DNA of 64,000 nt from Lachnospiraceae bacterium (lineage in GTDB: Bacteria > Bacillota > Clostridia > Lachnospirales > Lachnospiraceae): the NCBI GenBank assembly GCA_017540605.1, contig JAFYAS010000040.1:1-64000 (forward strand), in the 5' to 3' direction. Made by a program: the position numbers and the translations under genes. Position 1 is the stretch's first letter, and every line of letters starts with the position of its first letter. This document shows positions 26,970-35,664 of the stretch, one piece after another. The notes under the pieces were generated by a model that worked only from the letters and a program-made list of their open reading frames with translations, was not told where the DNA came from and did no database searches.

Positions 26970-27566
26970 ATGGGCAAGGCTCTCGGAGAAAAGATAAAAC
27001 ACTATAGAAAAGAGAAGGACTATTCTCAACAACAGCTTGCTGACGTTTTGGGCGTTGATCGTTCTACGGTTACAAGCTGGGAGAATGGTCGAAGACAACC
27101 TGATGCGTATACTCTTAGTGGCATTGCAGATGCTCTGGGAGTCAGCCTATTGTTCCTCATAGGTTTAAAAGAGCTTCCGGACAAACCACTGAATGTCATT
27201 TTAGTGGATGACGAAAAGATCATTCTGAAAGGAGGGCTGCTCATTCTAAAAGAGGCTCTTCCGGATGCGAATATCACTGGATTCAACAAGCCCTCAGAGG
27301 CTATAAGCTATGCCCGGGAAAATGAGATTTCCATTGCATTCTTAGATATAAATATTGGAAATAGTAGCGGGCTTGATCTTTGTAGGGAGCTTCTTGCCAT
27401 AAACCCCAGAACCAATGTTATATTCCTGACTGCGCATATGGAATATTCCTTTGATGCTTGGAGTACGGGGGCTTGCGGATTCTTACTAAAACCTTTATGT
27501 GTTGAAGATATAAAGGAACAGCTTGAAAAGCTTCGCTACCCTATTGAGGGAGGTGCCTCTCTATGA
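26970..27566 (+). CDS. HTH (XRE) - receiver fusion regulator
   Basis: A 198-aa protein with the domain order reversed compared with ordinary response regulators. An XRE-type helix-turn-helix is at residues about 5-62 (QQQLADVLGVDRSTVTSWEN) and a receiver follows from about 73, with the DDE acidic pocket, D126 in AFLDINIGNSSGLDL, FLTAH and a K in FLLKPL. The receiver resembles the LytTR/AgrA-type subgroup. Presumably phosphorylation changes DNA binding of the N-terminal domain. TAGGAG precedes the ATG. A 22-codon reading frame overlaps its stop. No cognate kinase is adjacent; the upstream signalling operon is the closest source of phosphate. Confidence 0.88.
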   Translation: MGKALGEKIKHYRKEKDYSQQQLADVLGVDRSTVTSWENGRRQPDAYTLSGIADALGVSLLFLIGLKELPDKPLNVILVDDEKIILKGGLLILKEALPDANITGFNKPSEAISYARENEISIAFLDINIGNSSGLDLCRELLAINPRTNVIFLTAHMEYSFDAWSTGACGFLLKPLCVEDIKEQLEKLRYPIEGGASL

Positions 27567-27631
27567 CCGAATGGGAAGACCTTATCAACTTTGATATTTA
27601 TACCGGCGTAAATAAACGCCCCTTTTTCTAA
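27563..27631 (+). CDS. Possible 22-aa peptide overlapping the HTH-REC stop
   Basis: ATG overlaps the TGA of the HTH-REC gene (ATGA), a coupling arrangement, and the frame runs 22 codons to a TAA inside the loop of the following hairpin. The peptide (MTEWEDLINFDIYTGVNKRP plus two residues) has no recognisable feature. GGGAGG lies within reach upstream. It may be chance. Confidence 0.25.
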   Translation: MTEWEDLINFDIYTGVNKRPFF

Positions 27632-27647
27632 ACGAAAAGGGGCGTTT
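27614..27647. terminator. Stem-loop terminator after the HTH-REC gene
   Basis: A perfect 13-bp stem (27614-27626 with 27635-27647) with an 8-base loop lies between convergent genes. Runs of A and T flank the GC core on both sides, so it can serve both the HTH-REC gene and the convergent pyrophosphatase. Confidence 0.7.
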
Positions 27648-27693
27648 AAAGTGCTCGCATACTATAGTAATTTCTTTTGTTTTTAAAAGTAGA

Positions 27694-28992
27694 TCACTCA
27701 TCCACCGCATGTATGATCTCAGGTAGGAGCTGCTTTTTACGGCTCATCACATTGGGCATATCATATATATTTCCTTTTATCAGCTGATACGGCAGATTCC
27801 TGTTACCTCGAAACGGTGTACAGATAAGAGCGCTGTGCTCATGCACCACATCGGTAACCATAAGCACCGACCATTCAAGTCCCTTCTCAGCTCTCACATC
27901 CTCAAGGGCCGAAGAATATTCATTGGCATAATCCATCAGATCATTGAGTGTTGTAACCTCGCATTGTCCGATACCTACCTTGATACCCTTCTCCGAATAG
28001 ATCTTGAAGTCTGAGGTAATGGCATTCTTCGGATCTCTATCCTTAAGGCCTTCAAGGCGAGAGAACATTGATAGTCCGTACTCCTCAACATCCACTCGAC
28101 AAATAGATGCTAAAACATGAGCTGCCACTGCATCATCACCTGTGGTGGTGGGACTTTTTAGTATCAATGTATCTGATATAAGTCCGGTCAAAAGAACCTT
28201 TGCAGTCACTGGATCTGGGGTTCTATTATTTCTTATAAATTGCTGATAAACAAGAGTACATGTACTACCAAGGGGTTCAGCGTATATGAATATTGGCTGT
28301 TCCGTCTTGATGGCATCAAGCCTGTGATGATCTATGATACCCACTATGTTTGCTGTTTCGATACCTCTGATACTCTGGCGGGATTCATTGTGATCCACAA
28401 GTATCACATTGCTTCTCGGAACCTTCAAAAAGCAGCGCCTTGTAACATAGCCGGCATACTTATCATTCTCATATACCGCAAGACCACGCTTGCTGGAGTT
28501 TTGTAATATAGCTTTCGCATCATCAAAAAGATCCTCCACATCTATACCGGGCTCTTGCTTTGTCATAATGTCCCTAACCTTTGGAATAGTAGTGATCTTG
28601 TTGTCTCTTGAAAGCTCTCTCATAGTCCAATCTGTGATATCGTCCACTGTGATCAAACCATAAAACTCTCCGTTATCAAATACCGGTATAGCACTGGGAC
28701 TGTTCTGCTCATACACTGCCGCAACAGCCGTCAAAGGCTCGTCTGCGTCTATCCTATAATCCGGTGTGAGCATCACATCCTTTACTCTCGGATAAACATC
28801 TCTTTTGTATTCAGGAATATCGATATCAAGCTCGGAAAGAATACTCCTTGCGCTGTCTGTCAGATGTCCGCATCTTACCGGTATATACTTTTTGTCCGGA
28901 TTCTGAAGATTCAAAAGCACCGCATAGCCATAAGCGCTGCAGATGCTGTCAAGATCCGGATTCTTGTGTCCTGTGATATAAATAGTTTCCAT
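27694..28992 (-). CDS. ppaC: CBS-domain manganese-dependent inorganic pyrophosphatase (family II)
   Basis: Hydrolyses pyrophosphate to phosphate. The 432-aa protein starts with the DHH-superfamily motif TGHKNPDLDSICSAYGYA, has two CBS domains inserted at about 70-190 (VKDVML, SAIPVFDNGEFYGLITVDDI, VRDIMTK), then GIIDHHRLDA (metal-binding DHH) and a DHHA2 C-terminal domain ending with SRKKQLLPEI. CBS-PPases are allosterically regulated by adenine nucleotides (family knowledge); the DRTGG domain found in larger members is absent. AGGAGAG precedes the ATG. It is convergent with the HTH-REC gene and has its own promoter at 29029-29057. Confidence 0.93.
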   Translation of the reverse strand: METIYITGHKNPDLDSICSAYGYAVLLNLQNPDKKYIPVRCGHLTDSARSILSELDIDIPEYKRDVYPRVKDVMLTPDYRIDADEPLTAVAAVYEQNSPSAIPVFDNGEFYGLITVDDITDWTMRELSRDNKITTIPKVRDIMTKQEPGIDVEDLFDDAKAILQNSSKRGLAVYENDKYAGYVTRRCFLKVPRSNVILVDHNESRQSIRGIETANIVGIIDHHRLDAIKTEQPIFIYAEPLGSTCTLVYQQFIRNNRTPDPVTAKVLLTGLISDTLILKSPTTTGDDAVAAHVLASICRVDVEEYGLSMFSRLEGLKDRDPKNAITSDFKIYSEKGIKVGIGQCEVTTLNDLMDYANEYSSALEDVRAEKGLEWSVLMVTDVVHEHSALICTPFRGNRNLPYQLIKGNIYDMPNVMSRKKQLLPEIIHAVDE

Positions 28993-29028
28993 ATTCTGTT
29001 CTCTCCTAATTTCACAAAATATAAGGAA

Positions 29029-29057
29029 ATGGTAACAACTATATGTTGGTTTGTCAA
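29029..29057 (-). promoter_or_regulatory. Putative sigma-A promoter for the pyrophosphatase
   Basis: Minus-strand TTGACA (perfect -35) and TACCAT are 17 bp apart, about 37 bases upstream of the ATG. Confidence 0.5.
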
Positions 29058-29178
29058 TCGAAAATCAATAGTTAAAAGTTAAAATACAAGCAATACTGAT
29101 AAAAATATTGTTGTATCTTCTTTTTGATGCAAACATCTGTTCATGTGTCAGAATGACACTTTTTTTAAGTGGAATTTG

Positions 29179-29187
29179 TGGTATAAT
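29179..29187 (+). promoter_or_regulatory. Extended -10 promoter for the surface-protein operon leader
   Basis: TGGTATAAT is a perfect extended -10 element. No good -35 lies 17 bp upstream, which is tolerated with TGn extensions. Transcription would begin near 29194, about 240 bases before the first surface-protein ATG. Confidence 0.55.
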
Positions 29188-29193
29188 AGGGAT

Positions 29194-29435
29194 GGCCTCA
29201 TTTTTAAGACGCGAGGTGTGGTGAAGGGATGTGAAATGATTGTTATTTTTTCTTGACGATTTTTTTGTGACGAGTAAAAAATCGCTACAGACAGACAGCG
29301 CGGTAGTACTGTCTTTTCATATTGGTGCAAAGAATAAAGCACGCCCGATAGAAACTGCGATATCAGTATGATATTGCAGGCTTTTGTCGGGTGTTTTTAT
29401 TTTATATATATAATCATGAAAGAGGAGGAAGAGAT
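29194..29435 (+). ncRNA. Long structured 5' leader, candidate cis-regulatory RNA
   Basis: About 240 nt separate the extended -10 element from the ATG of the 2069-aa protein. The leader contains an AT-rich stem (29257-29265 with 29276-29284), a possible GACAG/CTGTC pairing (near 29290-29313), and a terminator-like hairpin with a T-tract (29340-29403) well before the ribosome binding site. This is the layout of an attenuated leader or riboswitch. I looked for cyclic-di-GMP-I and -II consensus elements and did not find them. It could also be a separate small RNA, with a second weak promoter (TATAAT at 29409) for the gene. Confidence 0.45.
29340..29403 (+). terminator. Terminator-like hairpin within the leader
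   Basis: The basal CCCGA/TCGGG pairing (29344-29348 with 29387-29391) encloses a 10-bp stem (29355-29364 with 29370-29379, one G.U) and is followed by TGTTTTTATTTT. It lies upstream of the coding region rather than after a gene, suggesting conditional read-through. Confidence 0.6.
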
Positions 29436-32400
29436 ATGCAAAAGGATTTGAAACTCTTTATTTTAGCAATGATCACAGTGCTGGCAGTAGTTCTTATTCC
29501 GGGATTTGGCGTAGAAGCTGAAGCTGCACTTACGACAAGGACTACGCCCTTCGTTCTTACGGGAAATACCAGCAATGTGGATAGTAAAAGTGAAACAGAG
29601 GGCTGGGAATGGAAGGCCTCTGAAAAGCAGCTTATACTTGAGGATGGATTTAAACTCAATTATACAGATGGAGATGAAGCTGCCATGACACTTAAGGCAG
29701 GAACCACTATTGTATTGAAGGGAACCGCAACCATCACATCAAACAATACAGGCATCGATGCAAAGGGTGATCTGTTCATTAAATCAGAAGCAAAGAAAGT
29801 AACCGGTGAAACAGAAACACCCACCTACGGAACCTTGAAGGTAAATTGTACAAGTTTTGGATATTTTTCTACCTGTTACTATGGTATACGTATTGAGAAT
29901 GAGTGCTGTCTCAATGTGTCGGATGATGCTGTATTGGATGTTTCGGGTGGTAACGGTTGCCTTTTTGCGTCCAGCGACAAGGGTGCTTTTCTTGATGTCG
30001 GAACCAAGGGCGCTGTATACCTTACCAATGACTCAAAGGTGGGAGATACCCAAAACACGGTTGTATTAAAGAGCAAGAGCAATCGTGTGATCTTTGATGC
30101 CACCAATAAGAATAATAGCTTTGCATATCTGGTAAAGGAAGAAACAAGGAATATTACAAATCAGAAATATATCAAGATTCTTGCTTGTGAGATCGAAAGT
30201 GATTACAAGGATGATATGTCAGCCAAGAGAAATAATGACAAGGGAACAGATGCTACCAATAAGGACAAGTACGAGCTCACCTATGATGGCAAGGAGCACA
30301 AGGTATTGGTAAACACATCTGAGCTTGGAAACCTTGAGCTTACTCCTACCAATTTTAATTATAATGAAACAGACAATAGCGAGTATCTTGAAGATGATGA
30401 ACTCGACTATAGAGATAAGAGGGCAGTGGAGACCACTACCACCTATCAGAAGTTTACTGAGGATATCAAGAATCCCAAGGAAGCCGCTGTTTATAAGATT
30501 ACCTATCGTGGAACATCAAAGCAGCTTGCAACCTTTGAGATTAAGAAGAGACAGGTTTATATCACCGGACTCAAGGCTCTCAATAAGACCTACGATGGTT
30601 GGGATGATGCACCTATCGATTATTCAGGACTTACTCCTGATGAGAATAAGAAGATCGCCAATATCGTATGTATAAATGACTATAACGGAAATACTGTTGA
30701 TGCTCAGAAAAAGCCTATCGCAGATGCTACAGGTATTCCTGAGGATGATATTGAAAAGCTTGGTGTGGAAATTATACCCTATGCAAAGGCATACTTCCTT
30801 ACTGATAAGCTTGAGGGTGCTGCAGCAAACTGCACCATCAATGCTACCGGATATAAGTACAGCAAGGATGTAGCTTATGTAAATGATAAGGTTGAGAACG
30901 GAATAGTAGAGACCAAGAAGGTTTATATCAAGGATGTGTACCTTAGTGATCCCAACTATGATGTTCAGCAGCCAATGAATAATATGACTGTGGATGATGA
31001 CGGAATTGAGAATTATGCTACCAATAAGAAGAGCCAGGCATATTCAACAGCAAAGATCTACCCCAGAAATTTAACAGATGACAGATACATTAGCTGCAAG
31101 GTTAATCCCACAGAGAAGACCTGGAGTAAGAGTACATCAGGTGATTCTATATGGAAGATAGTAGATAAGTATGTATATGATACAGCTCATACATCACTCC
31201 TTGGACAGATTCCCACGGGTTACGGATATCCTGCTGTAAATACAGAAACCAATATATCAACAGCTACTCTTACTTATCTCAAGGATTATACCATAAGCAC
31301 CAATTCCTACAGTGAGATCGGTAAGCAGATAGTTCTGTTTTCAGGACGTGGAAACTACACAGGTTCTATCACAGCTTCATGGCTTTTAAAGAAGGCAAAG
31401 AGAGAGATCTTCTTTGCAGAGCAGAATAACAGAGGTTATGACGGAACCCGTTATAGGATACTTAATGATATAACAGACAATATGGCACAAACATCGTTGG
31501 CTTCAGGTACTAATATGGATACAGCTGTGGAGGCATCAGATGCGTTTAAGGCTCAGCAATTCGCCTATATGGTCATAGCGACCACAGGTGGAGCTGATGG
31601 TATCACTCCTACCAAGGAGAATGTGACACCTACTGATGAGACAAAGCCTGAGGAGACACTTGAGGCTAATTGTGGATTTGATATTACATATGAAGGAACC
31701 GGTTCTACAACTTATCCGGTTTCACATGACGCTCCTGTTGATGTGGGAACATATAAGGTTACCATAAAGTTAAAGGAAACAGTTCATTACCTTGCGGCTG
31801 AAAATTCATTCAATTTTGAGATCTACCCAAGAGTGGTTACTCTTAAGTGGAGCGCTGCTAAGGTAGATGAACTTGCAAACAACGCGGATGCCAACAATCC
31901 CGCACCCCAGGCAAATCCCTGGACCATGACCTACAATGCTACGCCCAATGTATTTACAGCAGTTGTTACAAACAAGGTTAAGAGGCTTGATGCAACTGAA
32001 GAAGATGTAGTAAATGCAATAGAATATACCTACAACGGAGCCACTGCTTCAAATCGTTCAACGGACAGCGTTGCGGTTACTAATCTAGCACTTGATGCAG
32101 AGAATAAGGAAGATGCAACAAAGGACAATGCAACCAAAGCACCTAAGAATGCAGGTAATTATCATGTCAATGTAACCAAGCTTGACAATCCCAACTACAC
32201 GGTAGCGGCTAACAGCTCTAATCTTACTCCTACACCTGCAAACTACTATAAGGTCAATCCCAAACAGGTTGGTCTAAGCTGGACGACTAACGCGACCAAC
32301 GACACTACACTTACCTTCAACAATTTGGACCAGACTCCGGTATTTACAGTTCTTGACCTTTGTACCGGTGAGGACAATGTAAAGGATGTATGTACTGTAA

Positions 32401-35400
32401 GAAAAGATAGTATTCAGTATTCCGGTTTGGATGTTTACGGCGATCCCTACAAGAACCCTTATGCAAATGAGGCCGGAGTATTTGATATAACAGAATCAAG
32501 ATGTAAGGATGACAAGACAGATAAAGCGGTTTGGCTTACACGTGATCCCAACTCCCATAAGGTTGACGCTGCTGATTACAAGCAGGATGACAGAGGAGCA
32601 GTCAATGCAACTAAGAAAGATACCGAGCTTACTATTACGGTAACTGAGTTTGACAATCCCAACTACAAGCCGAAGGCTGATGATCCGGGCAGGATAGTAA
32701 AGCTTAAGATAGAGCCGCTTGATCTGACAACCTTGAAGGCAGCTAAGAGATCAATGACTCTTGATGATGTTGATAAGCCGGGTGAGGATGTAGAGCTTTG
32801 GGCTCAGCTTACAAAGTACACCGGATATTGGTATCCGCCTATCCTTGAGTGGAAGAAGGGGACGGCAGGAGAAGTTCTTCAGAGAAATGTAGCCGATGGA
32901 GTAGATGGTGACGCTAAAGCGGATATTACTCCCGGAAGAGGAGATTACACAGCTGAAGATTATACCTCGGCATCAGATCCCAGATTAGAAGACTATACTA
33001 TAGTCATAACTGGTATCAACAACTACAAGGGCAAGGTAACACTTCCCTGGAATGTAGTTAAGCTTAAAACAGATGAAGAAACAAAGGCATTCACCGTTAC
33101 AGGTGTAAAGGCTACGGATGAAACCAAAGCCTATGAAGTGATTTATAAGGCTGCACCAAATGATAAGGAAGTGGGATATTTCGCATTTGCTTATGACGAT
33201 CCCAAAAAGGTTGCCCCGATATTCACCTTCGACCATGGCAATAGAGATATACTAAGAGATAATGTTCATGATATCTCTTATTATACAAGATATGAGTATG
33301 AAGGAGTAATGGCAAACGGTAGAGAATACAAGAGCAGTCAGATGCCTACACAGGCAGGTGCTTATATTGTTACCATAAAACTAATAGAAACTGACCACTA
33401 CGTGGAGCAGGAAACTAAAGTGGTAATGGAGATCAAACCCAAGAAGATCACGGTGGCAAGCGGAGTAAAGGGTGTTGACAAGCCCTATGATGGAACAAGC
33501 AAGGCTACACTGAACTTCCAGGAGATAGAATTTGCCGGCTTGTTGGATGTTGATGCTAATGAGGATGGTAAGAGCGATGATGAGGAGGCTATGAAGACTA
33601 TCTTTGAAGGTGAAGCATCAAAGACCTACATAACCTATGAAGCAAATTTCCACGAGGGAGAGAATGATATCACGGATGTAAGATTACTTCCTGAGGTGAA
33701 TACTCCGGATAATATCGGCATAGTTTGCAAAAACTTCAAGTTTGCAAAGGATGATGAGGATAATTTGAATGCTCCAGCAGACTTTAAACTCCTCAATAAG
33801 GATAAGTCCCTTGATCTTATCTATAATTATACGATCGATCTTTCAGAAACAGCCGTAAATCAATCAACCACTGAAGCAAAAATCCTTCAAAGACCTGTTA
33901 CGGTATCAGGCGTAAAGGCGAAGGACAGAGTATATGACGGAACTGTTGATGTAGTACTTGATACTACCGGATTAAAGGTTGATGACGTCATCGGAGAGGA
34001 TAAGCTTACCGCCAAGGTTTCAGGAAAGCTAAAGCAAAGAGCCGGTGAAGCAGTAGGAGCCAAGGATGTACTTCTTGATGAGAATGGCAAACCTATGCCT
34101 AAGCTTGTTGAGATCAGCATACTTAGCATCGATAAAGGAGATGCAACAACAAAGATAGACAACTATTGTATCGGCCTGACAGATGGCAAGCAGTTTGTCG
34201 AAACAACAGTAATCATTACTCCCGCAACCTTCAAGATCACCGGAGTAAAGGCTGATGACAAGGTATATGACGGAACAACGGCTGCTACCGGTATCGATTG
34301 GACAGATATGAAGATCGAGGGAGCATGCACAGGTGATTTCATCATATTAAAGGATGACACAGTATTCCCTACAACCGGAGATTTTGATACTCCTGATGTA
34401 GCTTATGACAAGAAGGGCAATGTAGTAGCAAAGCCCATCACTGTAATAGGCTTCAATCCTGAATTCAAGGAAGGCTACATAAAGAGTGATTACATTTATG
34501 AAGGAGTTGAGGTATTCGGTACCATACTTCCCAAGGAGGTAGAGGTAAAGAATGAAAACATCAGCTGGACCTTCAATGAGGAAAAGCAGATCCCCGAGGC
34601 GAAGTACACCGGATCAAATGAAGTAGGCGTAGCAATCGTATACTACGATGCAAATGATACAGAATTCAAGCTTCCCTTGACTGAGGATGAGCTTAAAGAG
34701 GATAAGGCTTATGTAGCAAGAATAGAGACACTTGATAGTAGCAACTATGGCTTTACAGCCGGATCTACATATCCTACCTACCAGTTTGTATATGACAAGA
34801 TAAAGAAGGAGGAGCCTAAGACTGATGATTCAGGTAGTGGCAACGGATCAGAGAATCAGTCAGGAAATGACAACAAGGATCAGGGCAACAAGGATAATAC
34901 ACCTGTTACACCCGTAACTCCGGCACCCCCTGTAACCCCTGTAACTCCTGTGACTCCTACCACCCCTGTTGTTCCTCAGACACAGCCCGCACCGGTTGTT
35001 ATTGATGATATCAAGGAGACACCGGCACCGGCTGTAGATACTACTAAGGCAGCAGAAGAGGCAAAGGCACTAGAGATAAATACAGCAAATGCATTGAATG
35101 CAGGAGCTACATTAAGCTATAAGGATAAAAAGCTTACATTTACCTGGGGCAAGGTGAAGGAAGCAGACGGCTACTATGTATATATCAATTACTTAGGTAA
35201 GAAGTTTGGAAAGAGAGTAGCCACCATCACCACCAACAAGACAACACAGTATACAGTAAAGAGAAAAGCTGTATCAAAGAAATACAAGGCTTATGTAAAA
35301 GCATACAAGGTTGTTGATGGCAAGAAGGTATTTATTGGAAAGAGCTATACATTAAAATGTGCAGGCTCAAAGATAAAGAACTACAATGCTAAGAAGATAA

Positions 35401-35645
35401 ACGGTTGTCCCAAGACATTGGTGCTTAGTGCTACCGGAACCTACAATATTTCAGCGAAGGTTGTACTTACCAATGGTACTGTAAAGACCGGAACCAAGGC
35501 ATATCTCACATATTGGTCAACAAATACTGAGATCGCCAAGGTTTCAAAGAAGGGAATAATTACCGCACAGAAGAAAGGAACCTGCTATATCTACATTATG
35601 GCAAGGAATGGTCTTAAGAAGAAGATCAAAGTAACTGTAGGATAA
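29436..35645 (+). CDS. Giant secreted surface protein with YDG/MBG repeats (2069 aa)
   Basis: Signal peptide at residues 1-31 (hydrophobic core LFILAMITVLAVVLIPGFG, cleavage near AEA-A). Residues about 40-220 look like right-handed beta-helix turns. Then follow adhesin-type modules with YDG signatures at about 385 (NKTYDGWDD), 1346 (DKPYDGTSK), 1495 (DRVYDGTVD) and 1606 (DKVYDGTTA), interspersed with MBG-like units (NPNYTV, NPNYKP). A disordered Gly/Asn then Pro/Thr linker (about 1797-1850, PVTPVTPAPP...) leads to an Fn3-like domain (about 1890-1970) and a Big_2-like domain at the C-terminus. No LPXTG or SLH anchor is present, so attachment may rely on the C-terminal pair. The ATG is chosen after GAGGAGGAAGAGAT. 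First gene of the surface operon. Confidence 0.85.
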   Translation: MQKDLKLFILAMITVLAVVLIPGFGVEAEAALTTRTTPFVLTGNTSNVDSKSETEGWEWKASEKQLILEDGFKLNYTDGDEAAMTLKAGTTIVLKGTATITSNNTGIDAKGDLFIKSEAKKVTGETETPTYGTLKVNCTSFGYFSTCYYGIRIENECCLNVSDDAVLDVSGGNGCLFASSDKGAFLDVGTKGAVYLTNDSKVGDTQNTVVLKSKSNRVIFDATNKNNSFAYLVKEETRNITNQKYIKILACEIESDYKDDMSAKRNNDKGTDATNKDKYELTYDGKEHKVLVNTSELGNLELTPTNFNYNETDNSEYLEDDELDYRDKRAVETTTTYQKFTEDIKNPKEAAVYKITYRGTSKQLATFEIKKRQVYITGLKALNKTYDGWDDAPIDYSGLTPDENKKIANIVCINDYNGNTVDAQKKPIADATGIPEDDIEKLGVEIIPYAKAYFLTDKLEGAAANCTINATGYKYSKDVAYVNDKVENGIVETKKVYIKDVYLSDPNYDVQQPMNNMTVDDDGIENYATNKKSQAYSTAKIYPRNLTDDRYISCKVNPTEKTWSKSTSGDSIWKIVDKYVYDTAHTSLLGQIPTGYGYPAVNTETNISTATLTYLKDYTISTNSYSEIGKQIVLFSGRGNYTGSITASWLLKKAKREIFFAEQNNRGYDGTRYRILNDITDNMAQTSLASGTNMDTAVEASDAFKAQQFAYMVIATTGGADGITPTKENVTPTDETKPEETLEANCGFDITYEGTGSTTYPVSHDAPVDVGTYKVTIKLKETVHYLAAENSFNFEIYPRVVTLKWSAAKVDELANNADANNPAPQANPWTMTYNATPNVFTAVVTNKVKRLDATEEDVVNAIEYTYNGATASNRSTDSVAVTNLALDAENKEDATKDNATKAPKNAGNYHVNVTKLDNPNYTVAANSSNLTPTPANYYKVNPKQVGLSWTTNATNDTTLTFNNLDQTPVFTVLDLCTGEDNVKDVCTVRKDSIQYSGLDVYGDPYKNPYANEAGVFDITESRCKDDKTDKAVWLTRDPNSHKVDAADYKQDDRGAVNATKKDTELTITVTEFDNPNYKPKADDPGRIVKLKIEPLDLTTLKAAKRSMTLDDVDKPGEDVELWAQLTKYTGYWYPPILEWKKGTAGEVLQRNVADGVDGDAKADITPGRGDYTAEDYTSASDPRLEDYTIVITGINNYKGKVTLPWNVVKLKTDEETKAFTVTGVKATDETKAYEVIYKAAPNDKEVGYFAFAYDDPKKVAPIFTFDHGNRDILRDNVHDISYYTRYEYEGVMANGREYKSSQMPTQAGAYIVTIKLIETDHYVEQETKVVMEIKPKKITVASGVKGVDKPYDGTSKATLNFQEIEFAGLLDVDANEDGKSDDEEAMKTIFEGEASKTYITYEANFHEGENDITDVRLLPEVNTPDNIGIVCKNFKFAKDDEDNLNAPADFKLLNKDKSLDLIYNYTIDLSETAVNQSTTEAKILQRPVTVSGVKAKDRVYDGTVDVVLDTTGLKVDDVIGEDKLTAKVSGKLKQRAGEAVGAKDVLLDENGKPMPKLVEISILSIDKGDATTKIDNYCIGLTDGKQFVETTVIITPATFKITGVKADDKVYDGTTAATGIDWTDMKIEGACTGDFIILKDDTVFPTTGDFDTPDVAYDKKGNVVAKPITVIGFNPEFKEGYIKSDYIYEGVEVFGTILPKEVEVKNENISWTFNEEKQIPEAKYTGSNEVGVAIVYYDANDTEFKLPLTEDELKEDKAYVARIETLDSSNYGFTAGSTYPTYQFVYDKIKKEEPKTDDSGSGNGSENQSGNDNKDQGNKDNTPVTPVTPAPPVTPVTPVTPTTPVVPQTQPAPVVIDDIKETPAPAVDTTKAAEEAKALEINTANALNAGATLSYKDKKLTFTWGKVKEADGYYVYINYLGKKFGKRVATITTNKTTQYTVKRKAVSKKYKAYVKAYKVVDGKKVFIGKSYTLKCAGSKIKNYNAKKINGCPKTLVLSATGTYNISAKVVLTNGTVKTGTKAYLTYWSTNTEIAKVSKKGIITAQKKGTCYIYIMARNGLKKKIKVTVG

Positions 35646-35664
35646 GAGAAAAGGAGGAAAGCTT

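Noticed and set aside
29194-29435. Cyclic-di-GMP-I or -II riboswitch upstream of the surface operon
   Set aside because: I could not find the conserved ACGCAAAGC-type or class II core sequences; only an unnamed structured leader is supported.
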